The notes: a model not told the origin generated them from the letters alone. Shown: positions 1-10,691, counted from the stretch's first letter. The stretch: DNA of 64,000 nucleotides from Candidatus Saccharicenans sp. (GCA_026414545.1 JAOAIU010000027.1:31021-95020); one strand, 5' to 3'. Numbers and translations are program-made.

Positions 1-2
1 TC

Positions 3-1940
3 AAGATCAAGAGGGTTACCGACCCCCAGCCCTCGCCTGACGGGAAAAATCTGGCTCTGGTCATCACCGCCATGAGTCTGGAAACCAACCGGGGCAACAG
101 CGATGTCTACCTGGTATCGGCCGCGGGTGGGACACCGGTTCCTTTCGTTTTCAGTCCGGCGGCAGATTATTTTCCCCGCTGGTCGCCCGACGGCCGGCTG
201 CTGGCCTTCATCTCCACAAGGGACGGCTCGCCTCAGATCTGGCTGATACCAGCCAGTGGCGGCGAGGCCCGGAAGGTTACCGATTTTCCCGGCGGGGTCG
301 GTTCCTTCAGCTGGTCCAGGTCGGGAAAATTCCTACTCCTGACCAGTTCCGTTTTCCCCGAGTGCCCCGACCTTGAAGCCAATCGTCGGAAATTCGAAGA
401 GCAGGAAACAAACAAGGTCAAAGCCCGCATCTATGACCATCTTCTTTTCCGTCACTGGAATTCCTGGTTTGATGGCACCAGGAGCCATCTATTCTTACTT
501 CCGCTGGATGGCGGAAAGCCGTTGGACCTGACTCCGGGAGATTACGACACCCCGCCCATTGCCCTGGGCGGAGAACTGGATTTCTGTCTCTCGCCCGACG
601 AAAAAGAAATTGCTCTGGTACGCAACATCGACCCGGAGCTGAAGCTCGGCCTGGGCACCAACAACGATATTTTCCTGGCGACAGCGGACGGCCAAAACCT
701 GGAAAAGCTGACCACCAGCCGGGCCAACGATATAGATCCTAAATACTCCCCGGACGGTCGCTACCTGGCCTACCGGGCCATGGCCAGGCCGGGCTTTGAG
801 GCCGACAAGCTGGACCTGATTCTCTATGACCGGCAGAACAGGACCTTCAGCAACCTGACGGAAAAGCTCGATTACTCGCTCAGCGAATTTGTCTGGGCTC
901 CAGATAGCCGGGCCATTTATTTTTTGTGCGAAGACAAGGCCCGCACCGCGTTGTTCAAAGTGAACCTCCCCAGCGGCAAGATCGAGAAAATTCTGGAAGG
1001 ACATTATCTGAGCGCCCTGCGGCCCTCTCCCGACGGCCGGACTATTTACGCCCTTAAACAGGCCATCAACTATCCCAACGACCTCTATGCCCTGGACCTG
1101 GCCACCAGGAAATTGAGAAGGCTAACCGAGGTCAACGCCGAGTTGCTGGCCGGGCTGGAGATGAACGCCGCCGAGGATTTCTGGTTTGAATCGGAAGGCG
1201 ACCGGGTGCATGGCCTGCTGCTGAAACCGCCGTTCTTCGACCCGAACAAAAAATACCCGCTGGTGATGCTGATTCACGGCGGTCCCCAGGGAGCCTGGGA
1301 GGATGGCTTTCATTACCGCTGGAATGCCCAGATGTTTGCCGCCCCTGGCTATGTGGTGGCCATGGTCAATTTCCATGGCAGCACTGGATATGGCCAGGCC
1401 TTTACCGATTCCATCAGCGGCGACTGGGGCGGGAAACCCTACCGCGACCTGATCCGGGCGGTGGGCTATCTGCACGGAACATTTCCGTTCATAGATAAGG
1501 ATAAGCTGGGAGCGGCCGGGGCCTCATACGGCGGATACATGATCGACTGGATTGCCGGCCAGACTGATATCTTCGATTGCCTTATCAGTCATTCCGGGGT
1601 GTTTGACCTGAGGTCTGAATACGGAGCCACAGAAGAACTCTGGTTTCCGGAGTGGGAGTACCGGGGCACACCCTGGACCAACCCGGAAATGTACCAGAAA
1701 TTCTCTCCCAGTTCTTACGTTCAGAATTTCAAGACCCCAACTCTGGTCATCCACAGCGCCAACGACTTTCGGGTACCGCTGGAACAGGGTCTGCAATTTT
1801 TCACCTCGCTGCAGCGCCGGGGAGTACCCAGCCGACTGCTTTACTTCCCGGATGAAGACCATTTTATCCAGAAGCCTCTCAACGCCCGGCTATGGTGGAA
1901 GACAGTGCTGGACTGGCTGGCCACCTACCTTAAAAAATGA
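3..1940 (+). CDS. S9 family peptidase (prolyl oligopeptidase/acylaminoacyl peptidase-like), 5' truncated by window edge
   Basis: The frame is open upstream of the listed ATG at 72 (KIKRVTDPQPSPDGKNLALVITAMSLETN..., a TolB/WD40-like propeller repeat). C-terminal alpha/beta hydrolase with GASYGGYM nucleophile elbow, D in SANDFRVP and H in DEDHF. Confidence 0.93.
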   Translation, partial: KIKRVTDPQPSPDGKNLALVITAMSLETNRGNSDVYLVSAAGGTPVPFVFSPAADYFPRWSPDGRLLAFISTRDGSPQIWLIPASGGEARKVTDFPGGVGSFSWSRSGKFLLLTSSVFPECPDLEANRRKFEEQETNKVKARIYDHLLFRHWNSWFDGTRSHLFLLPLDGGKPLDLTPGDYDTPPIALGGELDFCLSPDEKEIALVRNIDPELKLGLGTNNDIFLATADGQNLEKLTTSRANDIDPKYSPDGRYLAYRAMARPGFEADKLDLILYDRQNRTFSNLTEKLDYSLSEFVWAPDSRAIYFLCEDKARTALFKVNLPSGKIEKILEGHYLSALRPSPDGRTIYALKQAINYPNDLYALDLATRKLRRLTEVNAELLAGLEMNAAEDFWFESEGDRVHGLLLKPPFFDPNKKYPLVMLIHGGPQGAWEDGFHYRWNAQMFAAPGYVVAMVNFHGSTGYGQAFTDSISGDWGGKPYRDLIRAVGYLHGTFPFIDKDKLGAAGASYGGYMIDWIAGQTDIFDCLISHSGVFDLRSEYGATEELWFPEWEYRGTPWTNPEMYQKFSPSSYVQNFKTPTLVIHSANDFRVPLEQGLQFFTSLQRRGVPSRLLYFPDEDHFIQKPLNARLWWKTVLDWLATYLKK

Positions 1941-2072
1941 ATCACGGTTTATGGCCTTAGCTTCAGCCAGTCCCGGGTCTAAAAATAGAAGTTCAAAGCC
2001 GGCTACAGGACCGGCAGGTGGTGAGACGCCTTTAGTCAGCCCAGCCTGAATCTTCCTGGCAAAAACCGCCCG

Positions 2073-2096
2073 GCCACTCCTGGAACCTGGAGTGGC
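2073..2096. terminator. Hairpin between convergent genes, possible terminator
   Basis: GCCACTCC-TGGAACCT-GGAGTGGC, 8-bp perfect stem in the convergent intergenic region; no clear U-tract. Confidence 0.4.
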
Positions 2097-2214
2097 TCCG
2101 GCTGTAGACTGGCCCCGCAGGAATAATCAAACAATTTATTTGAGAACCAACATTCATTAAAGGAATGAGAACAGGAAAGCTTTCTTCTATTGATAGAGGC
2201 CTTCGCAGACGGAA

Positions 2215-3174
2215 TTAAAACCCCAGCTCTATTAGAGATAGAGGGTCTATCCTGGCCTCATAAACCCTGACCGCCCAGTGAAGGTGGGGCCCGGTGGACA
2301 GACCGGTGGAGCCGGCCAGCCCCACCACCTGTCCGGTCTTAACCATTTCTCCCCTTCTGACCAGCAATTTCGAAAGATGAGAATAGCTGCTGAAGAGTCC
2401 CAGGCCGTGGTCGATGATGACGGTTTTTCCAGAATAATAGAGGTCTGAAGCCAGGACCACCCGGCCGGAATTGGTAGCTTTAATTGGATGCCCGGCCGGC
2501 ACGGCTATGTCCACCCCGGTATGCACCGAGCGCGGGACATTGTTGTAGACTCTCTGCTGCCCGAAATTGGGATAGAGATTTCCCTCGCAGGGCAGGACGA
2601 ATGGTCCCTCAGCCAGCCAGTCCTGACTGCTGGTGCTGTAGACCATGGCCAGTAGCTCCGACTCTCTCTTTATCCTGGCCAGCATTTCCCGAGGCGGAGT
2701 GACATACTTCTGGTCTACGGTCAACTTTTTCCTGGGAAATTCACGTCCAGTTATTTCCAGGCTCACCGCCAGCTTTTCCTCCAGCTGACCGCCCGACCAC
2801 AGCTCAAGCTCCAGGGTCAGCTCCCCGGGCCTGGTCATCACATCCAGTCCCAGCAACAGGAACTTTGGCTCGTGGCCATCTTTCTTCAACCAGTAGCTGC
2901 TCCCGCCGATGAAAATCCCGGCGTTTTCCGAAACCGGCCTGGCCCAGTAAATGATTAGGGGCTCCCCGGGCTGGAGCTGCCGGTAACGAATTTCGAAAAC
3001 ATCTCCTGTCCTGGCCTCGACCGTCCGTCTTTCGACCGCGCCGGCCTGGCCGGCCAGGAAGATAAAAGATGTGGCCAGCAGAAAAACCAGAACATTGAAA
3101 GGCAAGCCCGGTTTGTGGCCAGGATTTCTATCCGGTTTGATGAAGTCGAGTTTATTCACGAAGCTCATCTCCAA
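2215..3174 (-). CDS. M23 family metallopeptidase (LytM-type)
   Basis: HTGVDIAVPAGHPI...GLFSSYSHLSKL...STGPHLHWAVRV: zinc ligands HxxxD and HxH present; N-terminal signal/TM segment. Confidence 0.93.
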   Translation of the reverse strand: MEMSFVNKLDFIKPDRNPGHKPGLPFNVLVFLLATSFIFLAGQAGAVERRTVEARTGDVFEIRYRQLQPGEPLIIYWARPVSENAGIFIGGSSYWLKKDGHEPKFLLLGLDVMTRPGELTLELELWSGGQLEEKLAVSLEITGREFPRKKLTVDQKYVTPPREMLARIKRESELLAMVYSTSSQDWLAEGPFVLPCEGNLYPNFGQQRVYNNVPRSVHTGVDIAVPAGHPIKATNSGRVVLASDLYYSGKTVIIDHGLGLFSSYSHLSKLLVRRGEMVKTGQVVGLAGSTGLSTGPHLHWAVRVYEARIDPLSLIELGF

Positions 3175-3189
3175 CTATTAGCAACCCGG

Positions 3190-4875
3190 TCAGCCGGGCC
3201 CCAGGATTTCTCCGGCCAGGTCACCAGTGAATCGGTCTTCTTCAACCACTATTCGGCCGTTGACCATCACATAATGAATTCCCTCGGGATATTGATGTGG
3301 CTCAGACCAGGTGGCTTTATCCCTGATTTTATCGAAATCAAAAAGAACAAGGTCGGCAGCGTAGCCTTCCTTAATTCTACCCCTTTGTTTTAGCCCGAAC
3401 TTCTCCGCCGGAGCCGAGGTCATTTTTCTGACCATTTCCTCCAGGGGCATCAGCTTTTCCTTCCGGACATACTCGGCCAGGGCCCGGGGAAAACTGCCAT
3501 AGTACCGCGGATGCGGCTTGCCTCTTAACAGAACCCCGGAGGTGGAAGCCAGCTCCCCGTCGGTGCAGAGGCAGGTCAGTGGGTGTCTGAGAATTTTTTT
3601 CAGGTTGTCTTCGCTCATAGCAAAACAGACCATGGAGACCTGCCCCTCTTCTTCCAGAAGAAGGTCGCGGATGAAGGTGAAGATGTCTTTGCCCTTCAAC
3701 CTGGAAGCCTGTTCCAGGTTGAGGCCCTCCAGCCAGCGGTTCTTCTCGGTACGGACCGAAGAGATCAAGACCTTGTCCCAGGTGCCAACGTTCTGTTCGG
3801 CCTGGCTAACCGCTTCCCGCAGCCGAGCCTGCAGTTCGGGGTTTTTTAACCGTCCGAGAAAATCCTCCTTTTTCCCTTCGCGAACCCACAACGGGAAAAA
3901 GATGCTCAGGCCGGTGGCGAAAGCGGTGTAGGGATAGACGTCGGCCGCAATTCTCACTCCGCTGGCCAAAGCCTCGTCAATCTTGCCCAGAAGCTCACCG
4001 ATTTTGGCCCAGTTGCGGGGATAGCCAACCTTGAGGTGGGAGACCTCTAGGCTTACCCCGGCCTTTCTGGCAATGGTAATTGCCTCTTCCAGGGCCTCCA
4101 GGACCCCGTCCTCTTCATCACGCATATGGGTGGCATAGACGCGATTTGATTGGCGGAGAACCCCGGCCAGCTCCACCAGCTCGTCGGTTGAGGCGAAGCT
4201 ACCCGGGGCATACTCCAGCCCCGTGGACAGGCCCAGAGCCCCCTGCTTTAGGGCCTGACTGACCAGCTCTTTCATTCTCGCCAGTTCTGCGGCCGAGGCC
4301 TGGCGGTTGTCATAACCGACCACAGCTGCCCTGACCGTACCCTGGCCGACCAGGGTAGCATAGTTAATTCCGATTCCTCGGTTCGACAGGCGACGGTAGA
4401 ATCCGGCCAGGTCGGTCCAGTCAACCTCTATTCCCAGTTCTTCTTTCAGATATCTGTTTTCGGTTTCCTTCATCTCCGGAGTCAGCGGAAAACGGGATGA
4501 CCCGCAATTTCCGCCAACGGCCGTGGTAATTCCCTGGCGAACCAGGCTATCAGCTGTCGGGCAGACCAGCAACTCAACATCGGTATGGGTATGGACGTCG
4601 ATAAAACCGGGCGTCAGGCACAGGCCTCGGGCCTCGATGACCCGCCGGGCCTTTCTATTTCTTAGTTTTCCGATAATTTTAATATGCTTACCGCTGATTC
4701 CAACGTCCGCCTGGTAGGGCGGCCGGCCGCTGCCGTCAACCACCAGAGCATCCCGGATCAGCAGGTCCAGGTCGACCTCTTTCTGGCAGCCGCCCAGCAT
4801 CAGCAGCCCGGCTGCTCCCAGGGCCACGCGGGTCCCCTGCTTCAAGAATTTCCTGCGGTCGAACCTATCTTCCAT
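3190..4875 (-). CDS. D-aminoacylase / N-acyl-D-amino-acid deacylase family amidohydrolase, Tat/lipoprotein signal
   Basis: RRKFLKQGTRVALGAAGLLMLGGCQ (twin-Arg plus lipobox); LTPGFIDVHTHTD amidohydrolase motif; C-terminal KEGYAADLVLFD. Confidence 0.92.
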   Translation of the reverse strand: MEDRFDRRKFLKQGTRVALGAAGLLMLGGCQKEVDLDLLIRDALVVDGSGRPPYQADVGISGKHIKIIGKLRNRKARRVIEARGLCLTPGFIDVHTHTDVELLVCPTADSLVRQGITTAVGGNCGSSRFPLTPEMKETENRYLKEELGIEVDWTDLAGFYRRLSNRGIGINYATLVGQGTVRAAVVGYDNRQASAAELARMKELVSQALKQGALGLSTGLEYAPGSFASTDELVELAGVLRQSNRVYATHMRDEEDGVLEALEEAITIARKAGVSLEVSHLKVGYPRNWAKIGELLGKIDEALASGVRIAADVYPYTAFATGLSIFFPLWVREGKKEDFLGRLKNPELQARLREAVSQAEQNVGTWDKVLISSVRTEKNRWLEGLNLEQASRLKGKDIFTFIRDLLLEEEGQVSMVCFAMSEDNLKKILRHPLTCLCTDGELASTSGVLLRGKPHPRYYGSFPRALAEYVRKEKLMPLEEMVRKMTSAPAEKFGLKQRGRIKEGYAADLVLFDFDKIRDKATWSEPHQYPEGIHYVMVNGRIVVEEDRFTGDLAGEILGPG

Positions 4876-5091
4876 CGCGAACTCCCATTTAGCCTATAAA
4901 ATTAATAAATCCCTGCCGATTTGGCAAGAAAAATTTCCCGGCTCTCGGGTCTTCTCCCAATCTCATTCAGAAAAACGCATCCTTCCAGGTTGAATCTGCC
5001 GGCAGGGCCAGGTCCAGGCCCCCGGCTCTTGCCAGAATTGAGCCTTTTTGCTATTTTTATTAGCTCTTTTTCCAACCGACGGAGGTAAACC

Positions 5092-5262
5092 ATGGCTGAT
5101 TCTGCCGCTGAAAAGGCCAGCAAAAACAAGAAAATCAACCGTCTGACTCTGGCCGAGATCGAGGCCCGGCTGGAAGAAATCAAGAAAGCCGAAGGCCGCT
5201 GGCAGTCCCGTTACGCTCGGGCCCTGCTGGCCAGGAAGAAGGCTCTCACCGGCAGCAACTGA
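5092..5262 (+). CDS. Small 56-aa charged protein upstream of rpsO (not in supplied ORF track)
   Basis: ATG at 5092 preceded by GGAGGTAAACC; reads MADSAAEKASKNKKINRLTLAEIEARLEEIKKAEGRWQSRYARALLARKKALTGSN*; below the 60-aa cut-off of the track. Confidence 0.6.
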   Translation: MADSAAEKASKNKKINRLTLAEIEARLEEIKKAEGRWQSRYARALLARKKALTGSN

Positions 5263-5370
5263 GCCGGCTGGCAGACAAAAATTATAATTTCCTGAAAATA
5301 AATATCTTGGGCATTTTACATTCAGGCCGATTTCTGGTATCATTATCGAGAAAAATAAGGAGTAAAAAGA

Positions 5371-5637
5371 GTGTTAACGAAAGAAGTAAAGACCAAAATC
5401 ATTCAGGACAATCAGGTGCATCCTACTGATTCCGGTTCTCCGGAAGTTCAGATTGCCATCCTGACTGAAAGGATTAACCAGCTAATAACGCATTTTCAGA
5501 CCCACAAGAAGGATTTTCATTCCAGGCGCGGTCTGATGAAGCTGGTCGGGCAGAGGAAAAGGTTGCTGGAGTATCTCAAGAATAACGACAAGGAGAGGTA
5601 CCTGGCGCTTATCAAGAAATTGAATCTCAGAAAATAG
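5371..5637 (+). CDS. rpsO: 30S ribosomal protein S15
   Basis: 88 aa; [50 protein letters not shown] is diagnostic; GTG start with upstream AAGGAG; directly upstream of pnp. Confidence 0.98.
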   Translation: MLTKEVKTKIIQDNQVHPTDSGSPEVQIAILTERINQLITHFQTHKKDFHSRRGLMKLVGQRKRLLEYLKNNDKERYLALIKKLNLRK

Positions 5638-5666
5638 GCCATCCGCCGTAAAATCGAGTTTTAACC

Positions 5667-7859
5667 ATGTCTAATACTATCAATATTGAAATCGGTGGTC
5701 GAACTCTATCCATAGAGCTCGGCAAAGTGGGCAAGCAGGCTGACGGTTCAGCTCTGGTTCGCTACGGCGACACCATCATGCTGGTTACCGCCACCTGCAA
5801 GAAGGAAGTTTCGGGCGAAAAGAATTTTCTGCCGCTGATCGTTGATTACCGGGAGAACACCTACGCTGCCGGCAAGATTCCCGGTGGCTTTTTCAAGCGC
5901 GAGGGCAAGCCCTCAGAGCGCGAAATTCTGGTGGCCAGGCTGATCGACCGGCCTATCCGGCCGCTATTCCCCGAGGGTTACTTTCAGGATACCCAGGTGG
6001 TGGCCCTGCTGCTTTCGGCCGACCTGGAAAATGAACCGGACACCCTGGGAATCATCGGAGCCTCGGCCGCCCTGTACTTCTCGGAAATTCCCTTCACCAC
6101 TCCCCTGGGAGCGGTCAAGGTCGGACTGGTCGACGGCCAGTTCATCATCAACCCGAAAGCCAGCCAGCTGGAAAATTCCGTGCTGAACATGGTGGTGGCC
6201 GGCAACGAAGACGGCATCTGCATGATTGAAGCTGGCGCCCTGGAAGTCGAAGAAGAAAAGGTGCTGGAAGGGTTGCTGCTGGCCCAGGAAGAAATCAAGA
6301 AAATCGTCCAGGCCCAGAAAGAGCTGTTCAGCCAGCTGAACATTCAGAAGCTCCCGGTCCAGGCCAAAGCTCCCGACCCGGAAAAGGTCAGGAAGATTGA
6401 AGAGGAAATCCGGGAGGAACTTCTCCAGGCCATCCAGATCAAGCAGAAAAAGGCCAGCGAAAAGGCTGCTGACGACATCCTCAACCGCCTGCTGGCGGCC
6501 ATTCCCAAAGAAAACACAGAAGAAATAACCCAGACCAAGGAAATCTTTTATAACCTTCAGAAAAAGCTCGTCCGGGAACTGGTGCTCAACGAAGGCCGTC
6601 GGGCCGATGGCCGGGCCTTTAACGAACTCCGTCCCATCAGCATCGAAGTTGGCCTGTTGCCCAGGACGCACGGCTCGGCTCTGTTCACCCGCGGCGAGAC
6701 CCAGAGCCTGGCTACGGTTACCCTGGGCACGTTTGAAGACGTCCAGCGCCTGGACGGCCTGGGCGAAGAGGCCGAGAAGAGATTCATGCTGCATTACAAT
6801 TTTCCGCCCTTCTGCGTGGGCGAAGTTTCTTTCATGCGGGCCCCGGGTCGGAGGGAAATCGGTCACGGAGCTCTGGCTGAAAAGGGCATTCTGCCGGCCA
6901 TCCCGGATGAAGAAACCTTTCCTTACACCATCAGAATTGTATCCGATATCTTAGAATCTAACGGCTCTTCTTCCATGGCCACCGTTTGCGGCGGAGTCCT
7001 GGCCCTGATGGATGCCGGGGTCCCGCTCAAGATGGTGGTGGCCGGAATCGCCACCGGCCTGGTGAAAGAGGGCGACCGCTATGCCATCCTGACTGATATC
7101 GCCGGCCTGGAAGACCACTACGGCGACATGGACTTCAAGGTGACCGGCTCGGAAAAGGGCATCACCGCCATCCAGCTCGACCTCAAACTCCCCTACTTGA
7201 CTCCACAGATCCTGAGAGAAGCGCTGTGGCAGTCGCGGGAAGCCAGGCTCCAGGTCCTGGAAAAGATGAAGGCCGTCCTGCCCGAACCGAGGCCGGAACT
7301 TTCACCCTATGCTCCGCGGATCATAATCCTGTTCATCAACCCGGAGAAGGTGCCCGACGTCATCGGTCCGGCCGGCAAGATGATCAAAAAAATCGTGGCC
7401 CAGACCAATGCCAAGATAGACATCGAGGAGACCGGCAAGGTGACCATCGCCGCTTCCGATATGGAATCGGCTGAAAAAGCCAAGCAGATGATAAGAGAAA
7501 TCACGGTCGAGGTGGAGCTGGGCCAGGTTTACACCGGCAAGGTAGTCAGACTGGAAGAATACGGAGCCTTTGTCGAAATCCTGCCCAACATCGTTGGCCT
7601 GCTGCACATCTCAGAAGTGGCCCCCTACCGGGTCCGCAACATCAAGGATGAGATCAGCCTGGGCCAGACCCTCACCGTCAAGGTTATAGACATAGACGAA
7701 GAAAACAACCGCATCCGCCTCAGCAAGAAGGCTCTGGAAGAAACCGCTCCCCGTCGCCAGGACGAGGGAGGAGAACGCCGCGGCCACGGCCATTATCATG
7801 ACCGCCGGCCGCATGGTTCCAGCCATTCCCGTCCCAGGGGTGACCGAAACAGGTTTTAA
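5667..7859 (+). CDS. pnp: Polyribonucleotide nucleotidyltransferase
   Basis: 730 aa with two RNase PH domains, KH ([12 protein letters not shown]) and S1 ([20 protein letters not shown]) domains; rpsO-pnp order. Confidence 0.98.
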   Translation: MSNTINIEIGGRTLSIELGKVGKQADGSALVRYGDTIMLVTATCKKEVSGEKNFLPLIVDYRENTYAAGKIPGGFFKREGKPSEREILVARLIDRPIRPLFPEGYFQDTQVVALLLSADLENEPDTLGIIGASAALYFSEIPFTTPLGAVKVGLVDGQFIINPKASQLENSVLNMVVAGNEDGICMIEAGALEVEEEKVLEGLLLAQEEIKKIVQAQKELFSQLNIQKLPVQAKAPDPEKVRKIEEEIREELLQAIQIKQKKASEKAADDILNRLLAAIPKENTEEITQTKEIFYNLQKKLVRELVLNEGRRADGRAFNELRPISIEVGLLPRTHGSALFTRGETQSLATVTLGTFEDVQRLDGLGEEAEKRFMLHYNFPPFCVGEVSFMRAPGRREIGHGALAEKGILPAIPDEETFPYTIRIVSDILESNGSSSMATVCGGVLALMDAGVPLKMVVAGIATGLVKEGDRYAILTDIAGLEDHYGDMDFKVTGSEKGITAIQLDLKLPYLTPQILREALWQSREARLQVLEKMKAVLPEPRPELSPYAPRIIILFINPEKVPDVIGPAGKMIKKIVAQTNAKIDIEETGKVTIAASDMESAEKAKQMIREITVEVELGQVYTGKVVRLEEYGAFVEILPNIVGLLHISEVAPYRVRNIKDEISLGQTLTVKVIDIDEENNRIRLSKKALEETAPRRQDEGGERRGHGHYHDRRPHGSSHSRPRGDRNRF

Positions 7860-7870
7860 GATTTAATAAA

Positions 7871-8383
7871 ATGACAGACTGGTCCAGGGGCATCCGGAAA
7901 CGGAGGCGGCGGGGGTTTACCCTCCTGGAAATGGTGGTAACCCTGTCCATCCTGGCCCTGCTGACGGCAGTGGCCATTCCCGTCATCACCACCTCGGTCA
8001 AGCGAGAAAAGGAAATCCAGTTGCAACAGAGTCTGAGGATGATCAGGCAGGCCATCGATGACTACAAGAAGCTGGCCGACGAGAAAAAAATCAAAGTGGA
8101 CCCCGATAGTTTCGGCTATCCCCCGGACCTGGAGACCCTGGTCAATGGCGTGGAGGTGGAGCAGGAAATCACTGAGGATTCGGGAAGGAAAACCACCAGG
8201 AGGGTCCTGGTCCGTTTTCTCAGAAGAATTCCCCTGGACCCGATGACCAATTCCTACGATTGGGGACTGCGCTCCTACCAGGACAAGCCCGATTCCGATA
8301 CCTGGGGCGGAGATAACGTCTATGACGTCTATACCCGGAGCCAGGGAACGGCTCTGGACGGAACTAAATACCGGGATTGGTAA
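7871..8383 (+). CDS. Type II secretion/type IV pilin-like pseudopilin (GspG-like)
   Basis: RRGFTLLEMVVTLSILALLTAVAIPVI prepilin motif; C-terminal RIPLDPMTNSYDWGLRSYQD. Confidence 0.88.
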   Translation: MTDWSRGIRKRRRRGFTLLEMVVTLSILALLTAVAIPVITTSVKREKEIQLQQSLRMIRQAIDDYKKLADEKKIKVDPDSFGYPPDLETLVNGVEVEQEITEDSGRKTTRRVLVRFLRRIPLDPMTNSYDWGLRSYQDKPDSDTWGGDNVYDVYTRSQGTALDGTKYRDW

Positions 8384-8384
8384 G

Positions 8385-8798
8385 ATGAAAATTACCAGAC
8401 TCCACCGAAAAAACCGGGGCTTTACCCTGATAGAAATCCTGATTGTGCTCAGCATCATCGGCATTCTGCTGGGGCTGGCCGTTCCCCAGTACCAGATGTC
8501 GGTCAAACGGGCCCGGGAAGCCGTGCTCAAAGAGAACCTGTTCATCATGCGCAAGATGATTGACCAGTACTACCAGGATAAACATAAGTACCCGCCGAGC
8601 CTGCAATCTCTGGTTGAAGAAAATTACCTTAAGACCATCCCCGTCGACCCCATCACCGGTTCCAACGAAACCTGGGTGGAGGTCAGGCAAATGCCCCCGG
8701 TGGATGAATACATTCCTGCCGAAAACCTGGGCGTGGTGGATGTCAAGTCCGGCTCGGAAGCCAGAGCCCTGGATGGCACCCCGTATAATACCTGGTAG
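8385..8798 (+). CDS. Second GspG-like pseudopilin
   Basis: NRGFTLIEILIVLSIIGILLGLAVPQYQ; start set at ATG 8385 (MKITRLHRKNRGFTLIE), just after the preceding stop; the track start at 8322 overlaps the upstream gene. Confidence 0.87.
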   Translation: MKITRLHRKNRGFTLIEILIVLSIIGILLGLAVPQYQMSVKRAREAVLKENLFIMRKMIDQYYQDKHKYPPSLQSLVEENYLKTIPVDPITGSNETWVEVRQMPPVDEYIPAENLGVVDVKSGSEARALDGTPYNTW

Positions 8799-8809
8799 TA
8801 GAACCCGGC

Positions 8810-9436
8810 ATGAAAACCGGAAAGATCTCTGAGCCTCTACAGAAAATAAAACGGGTCAGGCTAAACTGTCCTCCACCCCGGGGATCAATAACCGCCAGAT
8901 GGCAAAAACCACCCGGCTATACCCTGCTGCTGTTGCTCATCGTCATTTTCGTAATGAGCCTCGGGCTGTTAGTGGCCGTTCCGGTGCTGGAAACGCAGCT
9001 CCGGCGAGAAAAAGAAGAGGAACTGATTTTCCGGGGCAAACAGTACGTCGAGGCCATCAGACTATATCAGCAGAAAAAACCCGGGGCCTACCCTTCTTCC
9101 CTGGAAGACCTGGTCAAGGAAAAATGTCTCCGAAGGGTCTATCGCGACCCCATGGCGGAAGACGGAAAATGGAACCTGCTGTTGATTCCCTCGGGGGCCG
9201 AGGCTGGCCGGGCCACGGTTCGGGCCGGTGAAACCCAGTCGTCCGACAGGTTGCTGGTGGTGACAGAAGAAAACCTTAAAAAAATCAGGAATCCGCAAAT
9301 AGTGGGAGTGGTCAGTTCTTCTGATAAAAAAGCGATAAAAATATATATGGACGAAGAATATTACAACAGGTGGCTCTTTTATCACGGCCAGGTGGCCGGC
9401 AAGAAGCCGCAGCTGATCTATCAAACCGGAAATTGA
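8810..9436 (+). CDS. Third pseudopilin-like protein, lacking the conserved Glu at +5
   Basis: PPGYTLLLLLIVIFVMSLGLLVAVPVLETQLRREKEEELIFRGKQYVEAIRLYQ; same operon and architecture as the two preceding genes. Confidence 0.75.
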   Translation: MKTGKISEPLQKIKRVRLNCPPPRGSITARWQKPPGYTLLLLLIVIFVMSLGLLVAVPVLETQLRREKEEELIFRGKQYVEAIRLYQQKKPGAYPSSLEDLVKEKCLRRVYRDPMAEDGKWNLLLIPSGAEAGRATVRAGETQSSDRLLVVTEENLKKIRNPQIVGVVSSSDKKAIKIYMDEEYYNRWLFYHGQVAGKKPQLIYQTGN

Positions 9437-9460
9437 CCGGTCCCTTCCTTCCTGGCCACC

Positions 9461-9982
9461 CTACCTGTTCTTGACCCAATCCGGGAGAACGAAGGATATC
9501 CTCTGATAGAGCTGGAGGTTATTGGCCTCGGCCTGGCCGGCCTTTAGCTCCAGGACATAGAGAGCTGGCTGGCGCGGCCTGTAGCCAGGGCAAGGGTCCT
9601 GGCGACAGGGCGGGACATTCTTTTCGATATGGACAACCTGCTGGTGAGAGTTGAGCCAGATGATATCCAGGGGAATCAGGGTGTTTTTCATCCAGAAAGA
9701 GTAAAGGTCTTCTTCCTCGAACACAAACAACATGCCCTGGTCCGACTCCAGCTTTTCCCGGAACATCAGGCCCCGTTCCCTCTCGGCCGGGGTAACGGCT
9801 AGTTCGGCCGTGATTTCCCGGCCGCCTGGAAGAAAGACCTTGATGAACCTGTCACGGCGGCTGGCCTGGCAGTAAAGCTGAACCATGACCGCCAAGCACA
9901 GAGCCACCATGGTCAGACTGCGCTTCCATAGGGCTGCTTGCTGCACCTTGTTTCTCCTGTCATCATTTTGCCTTGAAATCAA
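9461..9982 (-). CDS. DUF192 family protein
   Basis: VTPAERERGLMFREKL...GMLFVFEEEDLYSFWMKNTLIPLDIIWLN...VLELKAG is the DUF192 signature; N-terminal hydrophobic segment. Confidence 0.9.
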   Translation of the reverse strand: MISRQNDDRRNKVQQAALWKRSLTMVALCLAVMVQLYCQASRRDRFIKVFLPGGREITAELAVTPAERERGLMFREKLESDQGMLFVFEEEDLYSFWMKNTLIPLDIIWLNSHQQVVHIEKNVPPCRQDPCPGYRPRQPALYVLELKAGQAEANNLQLYQRISFVLPDWVKNR

Positions 9983-9989
9983 GATTATT

Positions 9990-10628
9990 TCAATGAACCG
10001 TAATTAGAGGCACAAATCTCACCCCGATCAGTCGTTGTTCGTCCCAGCCAGTTTCCGTTCGGGTAACCAGTACCAGTTCCTGAAAATCGGTGCCCACCGG
10101 GATGACCATCTTCCCGCCCACCTTTAGCTGCTCGACCAGGGTTGGCGGCACCGAGGCCGGGGCAGCGGAAACCAGCACCGCATCATAAGGGGCATGCTCA
10201 GGCCAGCCAAGCGTACCGTCGCCTACCCGGAAGTGAATGTTCTGGTAACCGAGCTTCTCCAGAACGGCCCGGGCCCTGTCCGATAGTTCCGGGATCAATT
10301 CCACGGTATAGACCTCTTTGACTATCTCGGCCAGGACAGCCGTCTGGTAACCGGAGCCGGTTCCAATCTCCAGGACCCTTTCCCGGCCGTGCAACTTCAG
10401 AGCTTCGGTCATGTAGGCCACGATGTAAGGTTGAGAAATGGTCTGGCCTTCACCTATGGGCAGGGGCTCATCACCGTAGGCCAGCTCTTTCATCTGTTCG
10501 GGAACGAAAAGGTGGCGGGGCACCCGGAGCATGGCTTTGAGGACCTTCTTATCACTGACCCCGCGGCGGCGAATCTGGTATTCGACCATATCCTTTCTTT
10601 CCCGGTCAAAGGTCGAATCCTGACTCAC
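9990..10628 (-). CDS. pcm: Protein-L-isoaspartate O-methyltransferase
   Basis: VLEIGTGSGYQTAVLAEIVKEVYTVELIPEL; QTISQPYIVAYMTEAL; family-typical length. Confidence 0.95.
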   Translation of the reverse strand: MSQDSTFDRERKDMVEYQIRRRGVSDKKVLKAMLRVPRHLFVPEQMKELAYGDEPLPIGEGQTISQPYIVAYMTEALKLHGRERVLEIGTGSGYQTAVLAEIVKEVYTVELIPELSDRARAVLEKLGYQNIHFRVGDGTLGWPEHAPYDAVLVSAAPASVPPTLVEQLKVGGKMVIPVGTDFQELVLVTRTETGWDEQRLIGVRFVPLITVH

Positions 10629-10691
10629 GCCCCCTCCCTGGGTCGTTATGATCAGACCGGCTTACAACGGCCGGGCCGGACCGCTGAAGCC

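Noticed and set aside
4902-5343. Overlapping minus-strand ORFs of 93 and 126 aa upstream of rpsO
   Set aside because: They run antisense to the SD-led 56-aa ORF and the rpsO promoter/leader; no domain similarity.
5964-6866. 300-aa minus-strand ORF
   Set aside because: Antisense to pnp; no recognisable domain.
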